The notes beneath the pieces were generated by a model. It saw only the letters and a list, made by a program, of their open reading frames with translations, was not told the DNA's origin and did not search any database. Below are positions 24,533-34,600 of a DNA stretch of 64,000 bases, in pieces. The stretch is from Micrococcales bacterium (GTDB taxonomy: Bacteria > Actinomycetota > Actinomycetes > Actinomycetales > Cellulomonadaceae). Both the position numbers and the translations under genes were made by a program. Numbering within the stretch: position 1 is the first letter of the stretch; each line of letters starts with the position of its first letter. Location of the stretch: positions 1 to 64,000 of the forward strand of contig WQWY01000008.1 of assembly GCA_009785115.1 (NCBI GenBank). Reading direction: 5' to 3'.

Positions 24533-25314
24533 GCACCGCCGTCACCGCCGCACCGACCGTCACCGCTCCCCCGGCTGCCCTCTCTCCCCTGCGCCAGCTG
24601 GGTCTGGTGGTGCAGTGGCAGATGCGCCGCCGCACCCAGGAGCTTCCCCTGCTGATCCTGCTGCAGCTGCTGATCCCGGTGGCGGTCGTCATCGGCTACG
24701 GGCTGCTGGTCGGTGACGCCGGCCCGGTGGCAGGTCTGTACCTGGCCACCGGCGCACCGGTCATCACGCTGGTCACCGTCGGCCTGGTCGGCACACCGCA
24801 GTTCGTCAGCCAGTCCCGCACCGAAGGCAGCCTGGACTGGATGCGGACGCTGCCCGTGCCCCGGACGCTCTTCCTGCTGGCCGACCTCGCCGTGTGGACG
24901 CTCGTGGCCATGCCCGGGATGGTGACCGGTGTGATCGTCGGGGCGTGGCGCTTCGACGTCGACCTCGCCCCGACGTGGTGGGTGGTCCCCGCAGCGCTGC
25001 TGGTGGCGCTGACCGCCGCGGCTGTCGGCTATGCCCTGGCCACCATGATGTCGCCACCGCTCGCCATGCTCATGTCCCAGGTGCTGGTGTTCGTCGTGCT
25101 GCTGTTCACCCCGATCAGCTTCCCCGCGGAGCGGATGCCGGACTGGGCGCAGCAGATGCACACCTGGCTGCCGCTGGAACCGATGGCGCAGGCGATACGT
25201 TCAGGGCTCGCCTCGAACGACTTCGACATGCCCGGCCGGTCGTGGGTGGTGCTGGCGGTCTGGTGCGCGGCTGCCGTGCTCGGTGCCCGGTGGGCCCTGA
25301 ACCGACGCCACTGA
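24529..25314 (+). CDS. ABC-2 type transporter permease
   Basis: The 261-residue protein has six predicted membrane helices (for example PLLILLQLLIPVAVVIGYGL, MVTGVIVGAWRF, QVLVFVVLLFTPISF) and the ABC-2 pattern of a re-entrant loop before the last helix (MPDWAQQMHTWLPLEPMAQA). With the preceding ATPase it forms a small exporter of unknown substrate, probably induced when the ligand of the TetR protein is present. Confidence 0.9.
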   Translation: MSTAVTAAPTVTAPPAALSPLRQLGLVVQWQMRRRTQELPLLILLQLLIPVAVVIGYGLLVGDAGPVAGLYLATGAPVITLVTVGLVGTPQFVSQSRTEGSLDWMRTLPVPRTLFLLADLAVWTLVAMPGMVTGVIVGAWRFDVDLAPTWWVVPAALLVALTAAAVGYALATMMSPPLAMLMSQVLVFVVLLFTPISFPAERMPDWAQQMHTWLPLEPMAQAIRSGLASNDFDMPGRSWVVLAVWCAAAVLGARWALNRRH

Positions 25315-25331
25315 GAGACCGCACCCGCGGG

Positions 25332-25802
25332 TCAGCGGTCGCGCCGCTCCCTCATGGCCCGCTGCGCCTCGAGGTTGTCCTGACGCTCACGCAGGGCCTG
25401 GCGCTTGTCCCAGTCTCGCTTGCCCCGGGCCAGGGCGATCTCGACCTTGGCCCGGCCGTCGAGGAAGTACAGCGCGAGCGGCACGATCGTCTGGCCCTTG
25501 TCACCGATCCTCATGCCCAGCCGGTCGATCTCCGCCCGGTGCAGCAACAGCTTGCGCTTACGTCGCGGCGCATGGTTGGTCCAGGTGCCCTGGGCGTACT
25601 CGGGGATGTGCACCCCGTGCAGCCACGCCTCGCCGTCGGTGATCTCGCACCAGGAGTCGGCGAGGCTGGCCCGCCCGGCGCGCAACGCCTTGACCTCGGT
25701 GCCCATGAGCACGATGCCGGCCTCGAGCACGTCCTCGATGGTGTAGTCGTGCCGAGCCTTGCGGTTCTGGGCGACGAGGACGCGCCCGGTCTGCTTCGCC
25801 AC
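25332..25802 (-). CDS. smpB: SsrA-binding protein SmpB
   Basis: SmpB binds tmRNA and places it in the A site of stalled ribosomes. The 156-residue protein shows the family motifs [49 protein letters not shown] and [20 protein letters not shown], and ends in a basic tail (RAMRERRDR) that occupies the empty mRNA channel. It belongs to the leftward ftsE-ftsX-peptidase-smpB block and lies 2.8 kb from its RNA partner. Confidence 0.97.
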   Translation of the reverse strand: MAKQTGRVLVAQNRKARHDYTIEDVLEAGIVLMGTEVKALRAGRASLADSWCEITDGEAWLHGVHIPEYAQGTWTNHAPRRKRKLLLHRAEIDRLGMRIGDKGQTIVPLALYFLDGRAKVEIALARGKRDWDKRQALRERQDNLEAQRAMRERRDR

Positions 25803-25955
25803 GGCTCCTCCTCGTCCTCTCTCGGGCAGCCTTGCTGTCTCGGCTGGCCCTCTCTCCGCCAGGTCCTCTCACCGCTGACCTTCTCGCGGCGTCTGACGAC
25901 GGCGAGCCAGCCTACCCGCGCCCGGCGTTGACCGTCTCCGGGATAACCAGACGTC

Positions 25956-27236
25956 TCACAGGCCGAGGTAGGGGCGAGGGTTCACGGCGATGCCGTCGAC
26001 GTGAACCTCCAGGTGCAGGTGGCAGGCGGTCGAGACGCCTCCGGTGGCCCCGGCGTAGCCGATCAGCTGGCCGGTGGTGACCTGCTGTCCAGGTCCCACG
26101 ACGGCGCGAGTGAGGTGGGCGTAGCTCGTCATGAGCGACGAGCCGTTGATCCAGCCATGGTCGACCATCACCTGGTTGCCATAGCCGGAGCGGAACGTCG
26201 CCCAGCGCACGGTGCCGGCACGGGCGGCGTAGACGGGCTGGCCGCAGTAGGAGCGCAGGTCTATCCCTGAGTGCATCCTGTAGATCTGCAGCACCGGCTG
26301 CAGACGCATCCCAAAGCTGCTGGTCACCACCATCGGCCGGTGCACCGTCGGGTTGGAGAGCACCGCGCCGGACACCGTGACGGACGTCTGGGGTCTGCCG
26401 GCCGCGCGCTGCTCGGCGACCAGCGCGGCCAGCTCAGCCTCGAGCTGTCGGGCCGCTGCCTCGGCCGCTGCCAGCTGGGCCTCGATGTCGGCCTGCTGGG
26501 CCCGCAACGCGACTTGCTCACCGGCGACCTGGGCGGCGAGCGCGTCCAGCGCGGCCTTGGCCTCGTCGGCCGCGCGCTTGGCCGCCTCGGCCTCGGCAAC
26601 TTTCTGGTCGGCGGCCGCCTTGAGCTCGGTGATCTTCGACTCGACCGCCGTCAGCCGGTTGCGGGCGGCCATGTTGTTCGCCGCGAGCGTGTCGAGCTCT
26701 TCCAGGGTCTGCGTCTGCACCCGCAGCGCGGCCGACCTCTGCGAGTAGCTCGTCACGAAGTCTTCGGTGCTGGTGGCGTCCAGCATCACGTCCAGCCCGG
26801 ACAGCTGGGGCCCGCCCCGGTATGCCTCACGGCCCATCTGGGCGATGGCAGCCCTCAGGGCGGCGGCCCTGGCGGTGTCGGCCTCGATGACGGCGCTCAG
26901 GTCGCTCTCCTGCTGCTGCGCGGCCGCCAGACGCGCGGCGATCAGCTCGGCCTCCCGCTGGGTGCGGGTCACCTCAGCACCGGCGGAGTCGACGGCGGCC
27001 TGGGCCGCGGGCAGCTGGGCGTGAAGCTCGATCAGCCGCTGACCGGTCGCGGCGACCTGCCCCTCCAGCCCTTCGAGCTCTTCAGCGAGCCGCGCCTGCT
27101 GGCTCTGCGCGGCGTCGAGCTGGCCTCGCTTGACCGTGCGCCTGTTGTCCAGGTCGTCGGCGCTCGCCGGGGCCCCGGCGAGCAGCAGCGCCCCGGCGGC
27201 CAGCATCACGACGAGGCGCGACGCACGAGACCTCAT
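25956..27236 (-). CDS. Secreted coiled-coil M23 peptidase (EnvC-like)
   Basis: The 426-residue protein has a signal peptide (LVVMLAAGALLLAGAPASA, residues 8-26). A long Ala/Glu-rich coiled coil covers about residues 35-290, and a LytM/M23 domain covers about 300-426. The zinc residues are intact (HSGIDL and HLHLEV, plus YGNQVMVDHG), so it is probably an active peptidoglycan endopeptidase. The coiled coil is the kind of partner that FtsX controls. The gene begins 4 bases after ftsX, which supports FtsEX-regulated cell separation. Confidence 0.92.
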   Translation of the reverse strand: MRSRASRLVVMLAAGALLLAGAPASADDLDNRRTVKRGQLDAAQSQQARLAEELEGLEGQVAATGQRLIELHAQLPAAQAAVDSAGAEVTRTQREAELIAARLAAAQQQESDLSAVIEADTARAAALRAAIAQMGREAYRGGPQLSGLDVMLDATSTEDFVTSYSQRSAALRVQTQTLEELDTLAANNMAARNRLTAVESKITELKAAADQKVAEAEAAKRAADEAKAALDALAAQVAGEQVALRAQQADIEAQLAAAEAAARQLEAELAALVAEQRAAGRPQTSVTVSGAVLSNPTVHRPMVVTSSFGMRLQPVLQIYRMHSGIDLRSYCGQPVYAARAGTVRWATFRSGYGNQVMVDHGWINGSSLMTSYAHLTRAVVGPGQQVTTGQLIGYAGATGGVSTACHLHLEVHVDGIAVNPRPYLGL

Positions 27237-27240
27237 GGTT

Positions 27241-28155
27241 TCAGACCTTCGTGTAGCGGCGGAGGGTGAGCAGCGACGAGACGAGCGCCAGCGCGACGGC
27301 CGCCCCGATCAGCACAGGTGCGACCGTGAGCACGTCACCGGTCGTCACGTAGGGGATCCACTGCACCGAGGTGCCCAGCCAGTCGGTGATGAGGTACCTC
27401 ACCGACAGCCACAGCCCACCGACGGCCATCAGCGCACCGATGGTCGCGGCGATGGCCCCTTCCAGCATGAACGGCAGCTGGATGAACCAATTCGACGCCC
27501 CGACGAGCCGCATGATCCCGGTCTCCCGGCGTCGCGACAGCGCCGAGAGGCGGATGGTCGTGGTGATGAGCAGCACCGCGGCCAGCAACATCACCGCGGC
27601 CAGCCCGCCGGCGAGCATGGTGGCACGGTCGAGCACCAAGAACAGCCGGTCGAACAGCTTGCGCTGGTCCTGGACCTCTTCGACGCCCGGGCGGCCCGAG
27701 ACCACGTCGGCGACCACCTGGTACTGCGTCGGGTCGGTGAGCTTGATCCGGAACGACGAGTTCATGTCTTCCGCTGTCAGCACCGTCGCCCAGAACTGCC
27801 CGGCGAACCGCTTCTGGAACGACGCGAACGCCTCTTCTTGGGACTCGAAGTAGATCGCCCGCACCAGCGGCTTGACCTCGGGTGCCTCGAGCGCGGCCTG
27901 GATGTCGGCCATCTGCTCCTCGGTCACCGCACCGGCCACGCACGTCGGCTCAGGAGAGTTCGACGGGCACAGGGCCACCGTCACCTCGACCTTGTCGTAC
28001 CACTCGTCCTTCATCTTCGAGATCTGGGTCTGGAGCAGCGCGGCCACCCCGACGAAGGTCAGCGAGACGAAGGTGACGAGGATCACCGACACCGTCATCG
28101 ACAGGTTGCGGCGCAGGCCGATGCCGATCTCGGACAGGACGAACTGGATCCTCAT
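27241..28155 (-). CDS. ftsX: Cell-division protein FtsX
   Basis: FtsX is the membrane part of the FtsEX complex, which couples ATP hydrolysis to peptidoglycan hydrolases at the septum. The 304-residue product has a first helix near residues 20-43, a large extracellular loop of about 120 residues (with Cys pair ALCPS and PTCVAG), and three more helices in the C-terminal FtsX domain (SALSRRRETGIMRLVGASNW). It lies 3 bases after ftsE and just before the M23 peptidase gene. Confidence 0.96.
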   Translation of the reverse strand: MRIQFVLSEIGIGLRRNLSMTVSVILVTFVSLTFVGVAALLQTQISKMKDEWYDKVEVTVALCPSNSPEPTCVAGAVTEEQMADIQAALEAPEVKPLVRAIYFESQEEAFASFQKRFAGQFWATVLTAEDMNSSFRIKLTDPTQYQVVADVVSGRPGVEEVQDQRKLFDRLFLVLDRATMLAGGLAAVMLLAAVLLITTTIRLSALSRRRETGIMRLVGASNWFIQLPFMLEGAIAATIGALMAVGGLWLSVRYLITDWLGTSVQWIPYVTTGDVLTVAPVLIGAAVALALVSSLLTLRRYTKV

Positions 28156-28158
28156 GCG

Positions 28159-28857
28159 TCAGCCCCCCTGCTTGTCGGAGCCGTACACGCCACGAGACTG
28201 GTCGCGCACCAGCGCGCCGGCCGCGAGCTCGACCACGCGCTTGCGCATCTGGTCGACGATCTCGTCGTCGTGGGTCGCCATCACCACGGTGGTGCCGGTG
28301 CGGTTGATCCGGTCCAGCAGCCGCATGATCCCCAGCGAGGTGGTCGGGTCGAGGTTTCCTGTGGGCTCGTCGGCCAGCAGGATCGCCGGACGGTTGACGA
28401 ACGCCCGGGCGATGGCCACCCGCTGCTGCTCACCGCCGGAGAGCTCGCTGGGGCGGCGCTTCTCCTTGCCCGCCAGGCCCACCATCTCGAGCACGTCGGG
28501 CACCGTGGTCTGGATGTGGTGACGCGGCTTGCCGATCACCTGGAGCGCGAACGCGACGTTCTCGAACACCGTCTTGTTCGGCAGCAGCCGGAAATCCTGG
28601 AACACCACACCGATCTGCCGGCGCATGCCCGGCACCTTCCAGCCCGGCAGCGACCCCATCTCCTTGCCGGCCACCAGCACCGCGCCCTGGGTGGCCCGCT
28701 CCTCACGCATCACCAGCCGCAAGAACGTGGACTTGCCCGAGCCGGAGGCCCCGACGAGGAAGACGAACTCCCCCCGAGCGATGTCCAGGCTCACCTGGTC
28801 CAGCGCGGGGCGAGCACCCCGGGCGTAGACCTTGGTGACGTTCTCGAACCGAATCAC
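28159..28857 (-). CDS. ftsE: Cell-division ATP-binding protein FtsE
   Basis: The 232-residue ATPase has Walker A ([11 protein letters not shown]), the FtsE hallmark [22 protein letters not shown], the signature [14 protein letters not shown], Walker B ([13 protein letters not shown]) and the switch motif MATHD. I chose the GTG at 28857 because [11 protein letters not shown] matches the normal FtsE N-terminus. An ATG 18 bases upstream (28875) would add six residues. In most relatives the next gene upstream is prfB, but here prfB is 9 kb away. Confidence 0.95.
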   Translation of the reverse strand: MIRFENVTKVYARGARPALDQVSLDIARGEFVFLVGASGSGKSTFLRLVMREERATQGAVLVAGKEMGSLPGWKVPGMRRQIGVVFQDFRLLPNKTVFENVAFALQVIGKPRHHIQTTVPDVLEMVGLAGKEKRRPSELSGGEQQRVAIARAFVNRPAILLADEPTGNLDPTTSLGIMRLLDRINRTGTTVVMATHDDEIVDQMRKRVVELAAGALVRDQSRGVYGSDKQGG

Positions 28858-29416
28858 GAGCCTCAAGCTTCCCATCGACGAACCAGGCTCCTGAGCAGAG
28901 CCGGCCCGAGACTACGCAAGCCCCTGGTAACCCCGGGGAAGGACACGCCGCACGTCCGAAACGCCAGATCAGGCCGTGTTTGTCACCGTTCCGACGCATC
29001 TGCGACATCCCATGACTGCCGCCGAGGTCGGCCCGTCCCACGAGCCGCACCTGAGCCACGCTCGGGAAGACGTCCGACCTTCTGCGGACCGATCTCACCG
29101 AGCACCCGACCGAGCCTGCCCGGGGATCTCTGGGCCGCCTTCCCCAGCGATCGGGGCGTCCTGACCACTACCTCAGACGGAGACGGGGCGGGCCTCGCTC
29201 GTACCGAAGGTTGACTCGCGGGCGAGGAGGTCGTCCGCTCGAACGATGTGCGGGCCGGCGCACCTGTGCAGGATGAGGGGCGGGTCGCAGCGCCCTGTGC
29301 ACGAGCAGGCACCGCACGAGCAGGCACGGCACGAGCAGGCACAGCACGAGCAGGCGCACGGGCGGCCTCTGGCGCTCTCCGCGGAACCACGTGGGCAGCA
29401 CGACAGGAAGGACACC
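28858..29416. other. Gene-free stretch between ftsE and the LppX-like gene
   Basis: No convincing gene was found on either strand. Short open frames here have no recognisable family and no good ribosome-binding site. The stretch must contain the promoter of the leftward ftsE operon. Near its right end it holds a four-unit 15-bp tandem repeat. It is one edge of the block that separates ftsE from prfB. Confidence 0.5.
29299..29358. repeat. 15-bp tandem repeat, four units
   Basis: Four units of GCACGAGCAGGCACN follow each other without gaps (29299, 29314, 29329 and 29344). They differ only in the last bases. The array lies 58 bases before the GTG of the LppX-like gene. If translation began upstream at 29246, it would encode HEQAP-HEQAR-HEQAQ-HEQAH, but that start has no ribosome-binding site. 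Confidence 0.85.
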
Positions 29417-30148
29417 GTGAGCATCGGACCGAAGAAGCACACCGACCCGAGCACGGTCGCCGCTCACGACGAGCCCGGAGGGGCGGGCCCGGTCGACATC
29501 GACCAGTGGTTCGCCGACGTGCTGGCCGTCTCGTACGAGAACACCTCGACCGCGCACTTCGTCATCACCGCGGAGTACTCCGACCCGCCGACCACGATGT
29601 CGTACGAGGGCGACATGGACCTGACCGACCCGGACAGGCCGATGATGGCGTTCACCGTCAGCGCCGAAGGGGTGGACCCGTTCGACATGGTCCTCGTCGA
29701 CGGCAAGGGGTACATGAAGCAGGGAGACTCCTACAGGAGGATCCCCGGCAAGGGCATCACCGAGATAGCGAACGAGCTCTACCCGCACGTCACCATCGAG
29801 CGCGACAGAAGAGCCGTCCTCAAGATCGAGCTGGTCGGCACGGAGGAGGTCGAGGGAGCACAGACCACGCACTACGTGCTCACCTACGACGCCACCAGGC
29901 TGAGCCACCACGACGTGACGGGCGACACCTTCGAGCTCGAGCTCTGGCTCGACGAGAAGATGCGCACGATCAAGACCTCGACAGCCTCCGAGATGAACGT
30001 CGAGGGCAAACCCCTCTCGATGGCCCTGGAGACGATCTACTCAGACCACGGCAAGCCCGTGACCATCGAGACCCCACCGAAGCACCGCCTCACCGACCTC
30101 CTCCGACGCATCTTCCTCAGAACACCGAAGCCCAGCAAGCAGGTCTAG
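29417..30148 (+). CDS. LppX/LprG-like fold protein without signal peptide
   Basis: The 243-residue protein resembles the LppX_LprAFG fold of actinobacterial lipoproteins: beta strands with internal repeats (AHFVITAEYSDPPTTMSYEG, DMVLVDGKGYMKQGDSYRRI, HYVLTYDATRL, LELWLDEKMRTIKT). Relatives carry lipids or act as periplasmic lipoproteins, but no signal peptide or lipobox is visible from the chosen start. The GTG at 29417 has GGAAGGA 5 bases upstream. An upstream ATG at 29246 would add the HEQA repeat region and still no signal. Location and function are unclear. Confidence 0.65.
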   Translation: MSIGPKKHTDPSTVAAHDEPGGAGPVDIDQWFADVLAVSYENTSTAHFVITAEYSDPPTTMSYEGDMDLTDPDRPMMAFTVSAEGVDPFDMVLVDGKGYMKQGDSYRRIPGKGITEIANELYPHVTIERDRRAVLKIELVGTEEVEGAQTTHYVLTYDATRLSHHDVTGDTFELELWLDEKMRTIKTSTASEMNVEGKPLSMALETIYSDHGKPVTIETPPKHRLTDLLRRIFLRTPKPSKQV

Positions 30149-30291
30149 ACAGCCCGTCGCTCCCAGACCAGGCGCGCGGCGCATCTACGACAGGCTCACC
30201 GGGCGAGCCGTCGCAGACGGGCCGTCCGCACGGCGTTCCTCGCCACGACCGGGACACACCACCCGATCGGAGGCTTCCGACCGTCTCGACC

Positions 30292-30321
30292 TTCACGTTC
30301 GTGTCGACAGTTCTGTATACT
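30292..30321 (+). promoter_or_regulatory. Candidate promoter of the mazEF pair
   Basis: TATACT (30316-30321) preceded by TTCACG (30292-30297) with an 18-base spacer looks like a sigma-A-type promoter. Transcription would then start at about the A of the mazE ATG (30328), giving a leaderless message. That agrees with the lack of a Shine-Dalgarno sequence. Confidence 0.5.
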
Positions 30322-30327
30322 CGATGT

Positions 30328-30576
30328 ATGAACGCTGCTGGCTCTGCGATGATCCGGGTGCCGGTCGACCTGCGCGACCTGGTGCGCTCTGAGGCGGCCC
30401 GGCGAGGAGTCACGCAGTCTGACGTGCTCACCCTGGCGATGCGTGAGCTGGCACAGGCCGAGTTCCTGCGTGAGGTCGCCGCGGTCCGGTGGGACGACGA
30501 GGCGACCGCCGAGGCTCGTGAGTGGGACGACGCCGACCTTGCCGGCCCGCTCGACCCGTGGGAGCCAGAGGCGTGA
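30328..30576 (+). CDS. mazE: MazE-like antitoxin (ribbon-helix-helix)
   Basis: The 82-residue protein has a ribbon-helix-helix N-terminus (AMIRVPVDLRDLVRSEAARR, then GVTQSDVLTLAMREL) and an acidic C-terminal tail (EWDDADLAGPLDPWEPEA) that would block the toxin. It is followed by a MazF gene with a GTGA overlap. Autorepression at the promoter 30292-30321 is likely but not proven. Confidence 0.85.
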   Translation: MNAAGSAMIRVPVDLRDLVRSEAARRGVTQSDVLTLAMRELAQAEFLREVAAVRWDDEATAEAREWDDADLAGPLDPWEPEA

Positions 30577-30893
30577 GCATCCAGGCAGGCGACGTCTATT
30601 ACGCCAGCCTCGACCCCGTGCGCGGCACCGAGCAACGGGGCAGCCGACCGGTCGTCATCATCTCGGCGACGTCGATGGGACCTCGAGCCATCGTCGTCCC
30701 CACGACCACCAAGTGCCGAGACTGGCCCACCCGAGTCCGGATCGCCTTGTACGGGACGGACGGCGAAGCTATGTGCGAGCAGGTCCGCACCATCGACACC
30801 GCCCGCCTGGCCGACGACCGCTACGCCACCATCGACCTCGACACCCTCACCGAGATCAGACGCACCGTCGCCCGCCTCATCGGCGTCTACTGA
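30573..30893 (+). CDS. mazF: MazF-family mRNA interferase toxin
   Basis: The 106-residue protein has the MazF/PemK core: GDVYYASLDPVRGTEQRGSR near the N-terminus, PVVIISATS, IVVPTTTK, and the segment MCEQVRTIDTARL that carries the catalytic-site residues. The GTG start at 30573 overlaps the antitoxin stop codon. MazF enzymes cleave RNA at short specific sequences. The specificity here cannot be read from the sequence. Confidence 0.92.
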   Translation: MSIQAGDVYYASLDPVRGTEQRGSRPVVIISATSMGPRAIVVPTTTKCRDWPTRVRIALYGTDGEAMCEQVRTIDTARLADDRYATIDLDTLTEIRRTVARLIGVY

Positions 30894-30985
30894 TCGACTA
30901 CCGCCTTTCGCTAGACGCCGTGCGGCCGAATGCTGTCACCAGGTCTGCGATTGACCAGTTTGCGCTGGTCCTTATCCACGCAGTC

Positions 30986-31654
30986 TCATGCACCGCTTCT
31001 GGGGTGCTCGCCAGATTTGATGCGTGAGACACTGTCCATCCAGTCCTCCCAGGTAAGGACGTCTGCTGGTCCTCTGTCGGCCTCGAGTCCTGTGCCATCG
31101 ATCAGCGTCAGAAGGTCACCGTCTGCCCGTTGAGCGAATCTCCAGATAAAATCTGACATCACCAAAAAGGCTTCTCGAGGAGACAGGCTCTCATTTTCCA
31201 CACCGTGCTTTCCGAAAGATAGCCCTGCCGACTCTTCTATCGGGAAATGTCGACTCCACCCCTCCCACTCTGGCTCCTGCGCCTGCTCTTGCTCGCGCTC
31301 ACGAGCCTTCACGCCTATCGCCCTACCAGACTCAGTAGCCTCAAGCCACACGATTTCACCGAACGTGGAAAATGGGTCGACGCGCCCGAACCACTCCTCA
31401 GCGATCCGCATGACCCCCTCAGCCGGAGTGCAACCCCAGGGGAGAAATGATGTCTCACCGATGTATCCAGGGACGACAAGTCCCTGCACGATGAGGTGCG
31501 CGATGACACCGATCGACAACTCTCGAAGCACCTCAGGATCACGCACTCCCGAGCGGCGAACAAGGTCGACCACCTCGACATCGGGAACCCAGTCACTAAC
31601 CGCACGCGAGAGAACTGTCTCCACCAAGGTCAACGGCACGGGTGGTGTTGTCAT
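30986..31654 (-). CDS. Candidate immunity protein of the RHS toxin
   Basis: I do not recognise a family for this 222-residue acidic protein. It has no signal peptide or membrane helix. Features include a helical N-terminal half (TLVETVLSRAVSDWV, ELSIGVIAHLIVQGLVVPG) and a Glu-rich segment near residues 120-135. Its start overlaps the stop of the RHS gene by 4 bases in the same direction, the standard place for the immunity gene of a polymorphic toxin. Its base composition is visibly less GC-rich than the surrounding genes, like the toxin tip it follows. Both facts point to a cassette acquired together. Confidence 0.75.
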   Translation of the reverse strand: MTTPPVPLTLVETVLSRAVSDWVPDVEVVDLVRRSGVRDPEVLRELSIGVIAHLIVQGLVVPGYIGETSFLPWGCTPAEGVMRIAEEWFGRVDPFSTFGEIVWLEATESGRAIGVKAREREQEQAQEPEWEGWSRHFPIEESAGLSFGKHGVENESLSPREAFLVMSDFIWRFAQRADGDLLTLIDGTGLEADRGPADVLTWEDWMDSVSRIKSGEHPRSGA

Positions 31655-34600
31655 CCGACATGAACCTTCCCTATCGGACCGCTAAGGTCGAAGATGTCGA
31701 TCGTAGGCCCACCACTCGTTGAATTGCTTCGCATTCCTACTCGAACCCCGTCAGGGCGAACAGTCATAACCCCTCGATAACTCGACATCTCTACAGGTGA
31801 CCCTCCGCGAGCAAGGAATGTGTATACCTGGTTGAGCTCTGTGCTCGAATTCACGACACGGACACCGGAACTATTCCCAGCAGGGAGGGCCCTCAAGACG
31901 GCCTCGGGACTTGCCGTCACCGGCCGCCCTACCGTCGAGATCATGGTTGTCGCTCTGCCTCCCGCGGTGGCTGCCACCCTGGCTGCTCCACCTACAGGGA
32001 GGGCAAGGCCAGCAGCGGTTCCTGTGTAGCCACCCCATCGGTATGCGGTGGAGCAGTGGTTGACGACGCTGTCGACGTCCAGCCCCCTGCGGATCGTGCG
32101 TGTGGCACCGAAGGTGATGGTGTCGCCAAACCCGGCAACGGCGTCGGAGACCGTGCGCATGCCATTCCAGAAGCCAGGGCCAAAACTGTCGGTCCAGCCG
32201 AGCCAGTCCAGGCCTAGGGGGTCTGTTTGTTGGAGGGGGTTGCCGCCCGTGTAGTTGTAGGGGTCGTGGGTGGTGTGGACCAGGGGGTCGACCGACAAGA
32301 ACTGTGCGGTGGTCGGGTCGTAGTAGCGGGCGCGCAGGTAGGTCAGGCCGGTCGAGTCTTGGTACTGGCCTGCGTAGCCGAAGCGGGTGGTGGGGGTGCA
32401 GCCGGTGCTGCTGGTGCTGCGGCCGTAGGGGTCGTAGTCGGTGTCGCAGACGACGTCACCGGCCTCGTCCGTCACGGTGCGGGTCGATCCGATCAGGTCG
32501 CCGTGGAGGTAGACCGTGGTGTCGTCGGTGAGGCCGATCTGGGCCAAGGGGGTGTCGCCCAGGCCGTAGACGTACCCGTTCTCGCCGTCGGTGAGCAGGG
32601 TGGGTACCGGGGCGGTGGTGTCCCACGTGTAGTGCTCGGTGGTGGTCCCGGCGCCAGTCGTGACAGCTGCCGAGGTGCGCAGGCCGGTCGCGTCGTAGGT
32701 GTAGGCGGTGGTGGCTGTGGGGGTGGTGAGGGTGGTCAGGCGGTCGGCGGCGTCCCAGGTCATGGTGCTCGTCGCGGTCCCGGCCATGCTGGTGACGTGG
32801 CGGGTGGTGCGGTTGCCTCGTGCGCCGTAGTCGAACGCTGTGCTGGTGTTCGCCGCCGGGTCGATCACACCGGTGACCTGCCCGGCGGTGTCGTAGGCGA
32901 GGGTCCGACCGTCAGCGGTGGCGGTGAGGCGTCCGGCGGTGTCCCAGCCGAAGGCACCGGCACCGGTGCTGGTGACCTGGTCGAGGCGACCGAGGGGGTC
33001 GAAGGTGTAGCCGCTGGTCGTGGTGGTCGCCACGGCGGGCGGGGAACGGCCGGTCGCTGAGCGGACTGCCGTCTGGGTGGTCATCTGGCCAGCGGCGTCG
33101 TAGGCGTAGGCCAGCGCCAGCAGATCGGTACCCGTGTGGGTGCTGGTGGTGATGGCGGTGGCCTGCCCGATGCTGTCGTGGTCGACAGTGGTGGTGACCT
33201 GGTTGGGGTAGGTCACCGAGGCGACCTGAGCGTCGTCAGTCCATGCCCAGGTGTACTGCCCGCCAGTCCAGTCGGTGGCCTCGACCAGCTGGCCGGCCGC
33301 GTCGAAGGCGTAGCCCACGGTCTGGGTGCCGGGGTAGGTCAGGGTGGTGACCCGTCCAGCGGCGTCGTGAGTGTACGAGACCGTCCCGGTCGGGCTGGTG
33401 ACCGAGGAGACCAACCCCGTCGACGTCCAGGTGTAGCTGGTGCCGTCGGACACGGTGGTGACCTGTCCGGCGGCGTTGTAGGCCCAGGTCACGTCAGGGG
33501 TGGCGTCAGGGTATGCCGTGGACGTGCGCCGTCCGGCGGCGTCGTAGCCGTGGGTGGTCACCGAGCCGTCGGGTGCGGTCTGCGCCGTGAGGTTCCCCAC
33601 CGGGTCGTAGCCGTAGGTGGTGACCCTGCCGGCCGGGTCCGCGATCGAGAGCACCCGGCCGACGGCGTCGTACGCATAGGTGGTGGTCCCTGACGGGTCG
33701 GTGCGTGTGGTGGTCTGGCCTGCCGCGTCGAGCACCCAGGTCACCGTGGAACCGTCGGCACGGGTCACGCTGGTCACCCGACCTGCCGCGTCGTAGGTGG
33801 TGCTGACCTGCCTGTTCAGCGGGTCGGTCACCGTGGTCGGGCGTCCGGCGGCGTCGTAGACCGTCGTGGTCACCGCGCCGTCGGGGTCGGTGGTCTTCGT
33901 GAGACGGCCGCCCAGGTCGTAGACGTAGCTGGTCGTCGCACCGGACGGGCTGGTGGACGAGGTGACCTCCCCCGCCTTGTTGTAGACGATGGTCGACTCA
34001 CGGCCCAGCGGGTCCGTGGTGGAGACCAAGCGGCCCGCGACGTCGTAGACGTAGGCGGTGGTCGCGTCGGTCGGGTCGGTCACGCTCGTGACCTGACCTG
34101 CACCGTCGTAGGTGTAGGAGGTGAAGCCTCCGGCTGGGTCGATCACTGACGCGACCTGCCCGAACGCGTCGTAGACGGTCGTGGTCACCCGGCCCAGGGG
34201 GTCGGTGACCGTCGCCGGACGGCCAGCCGCGTCGTAGGTCAGCGTGGTCGTCGCGCCGGTCGGGTCGGTGGTCGACGTCACTCGACCACCCGCGTCGTAG
34301 GCGTAGGTGGTGACGACCCCGGTGGCGTCGGTGGACGACAGGACCCGGCCCAGGACGTCGTGCGTCCTCGTGCTGACCGCCCCGGTCGGGTCGGTCACCG
34401 ACGCCAGGTACCCACGAGCGTCGTAGCCGAAGGAGGTGACACGGCCCAACGGGTCGGTCGCTGCCGCGAGGGTGCCGTCAGGGTTCACCGTCGCCTGGTT
34501 CGTCGCCCCGGTCGGGGTGGTGCTGCCGGTGGCGTTGCCCCGCTCGTCGAACGTGAACGTCCACGTCGCCCCTGTCGGGTCGGTGGTCGACGTCACGTTC

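Noticed and set aside
27130..29214. Open frame of 694 codons on the plus strand opposite ftsE-ftsX and part of the peptidase gene
   Set aside because: It covers three conserved genes in antisense, and its composition is that of a reverse-complement frame.
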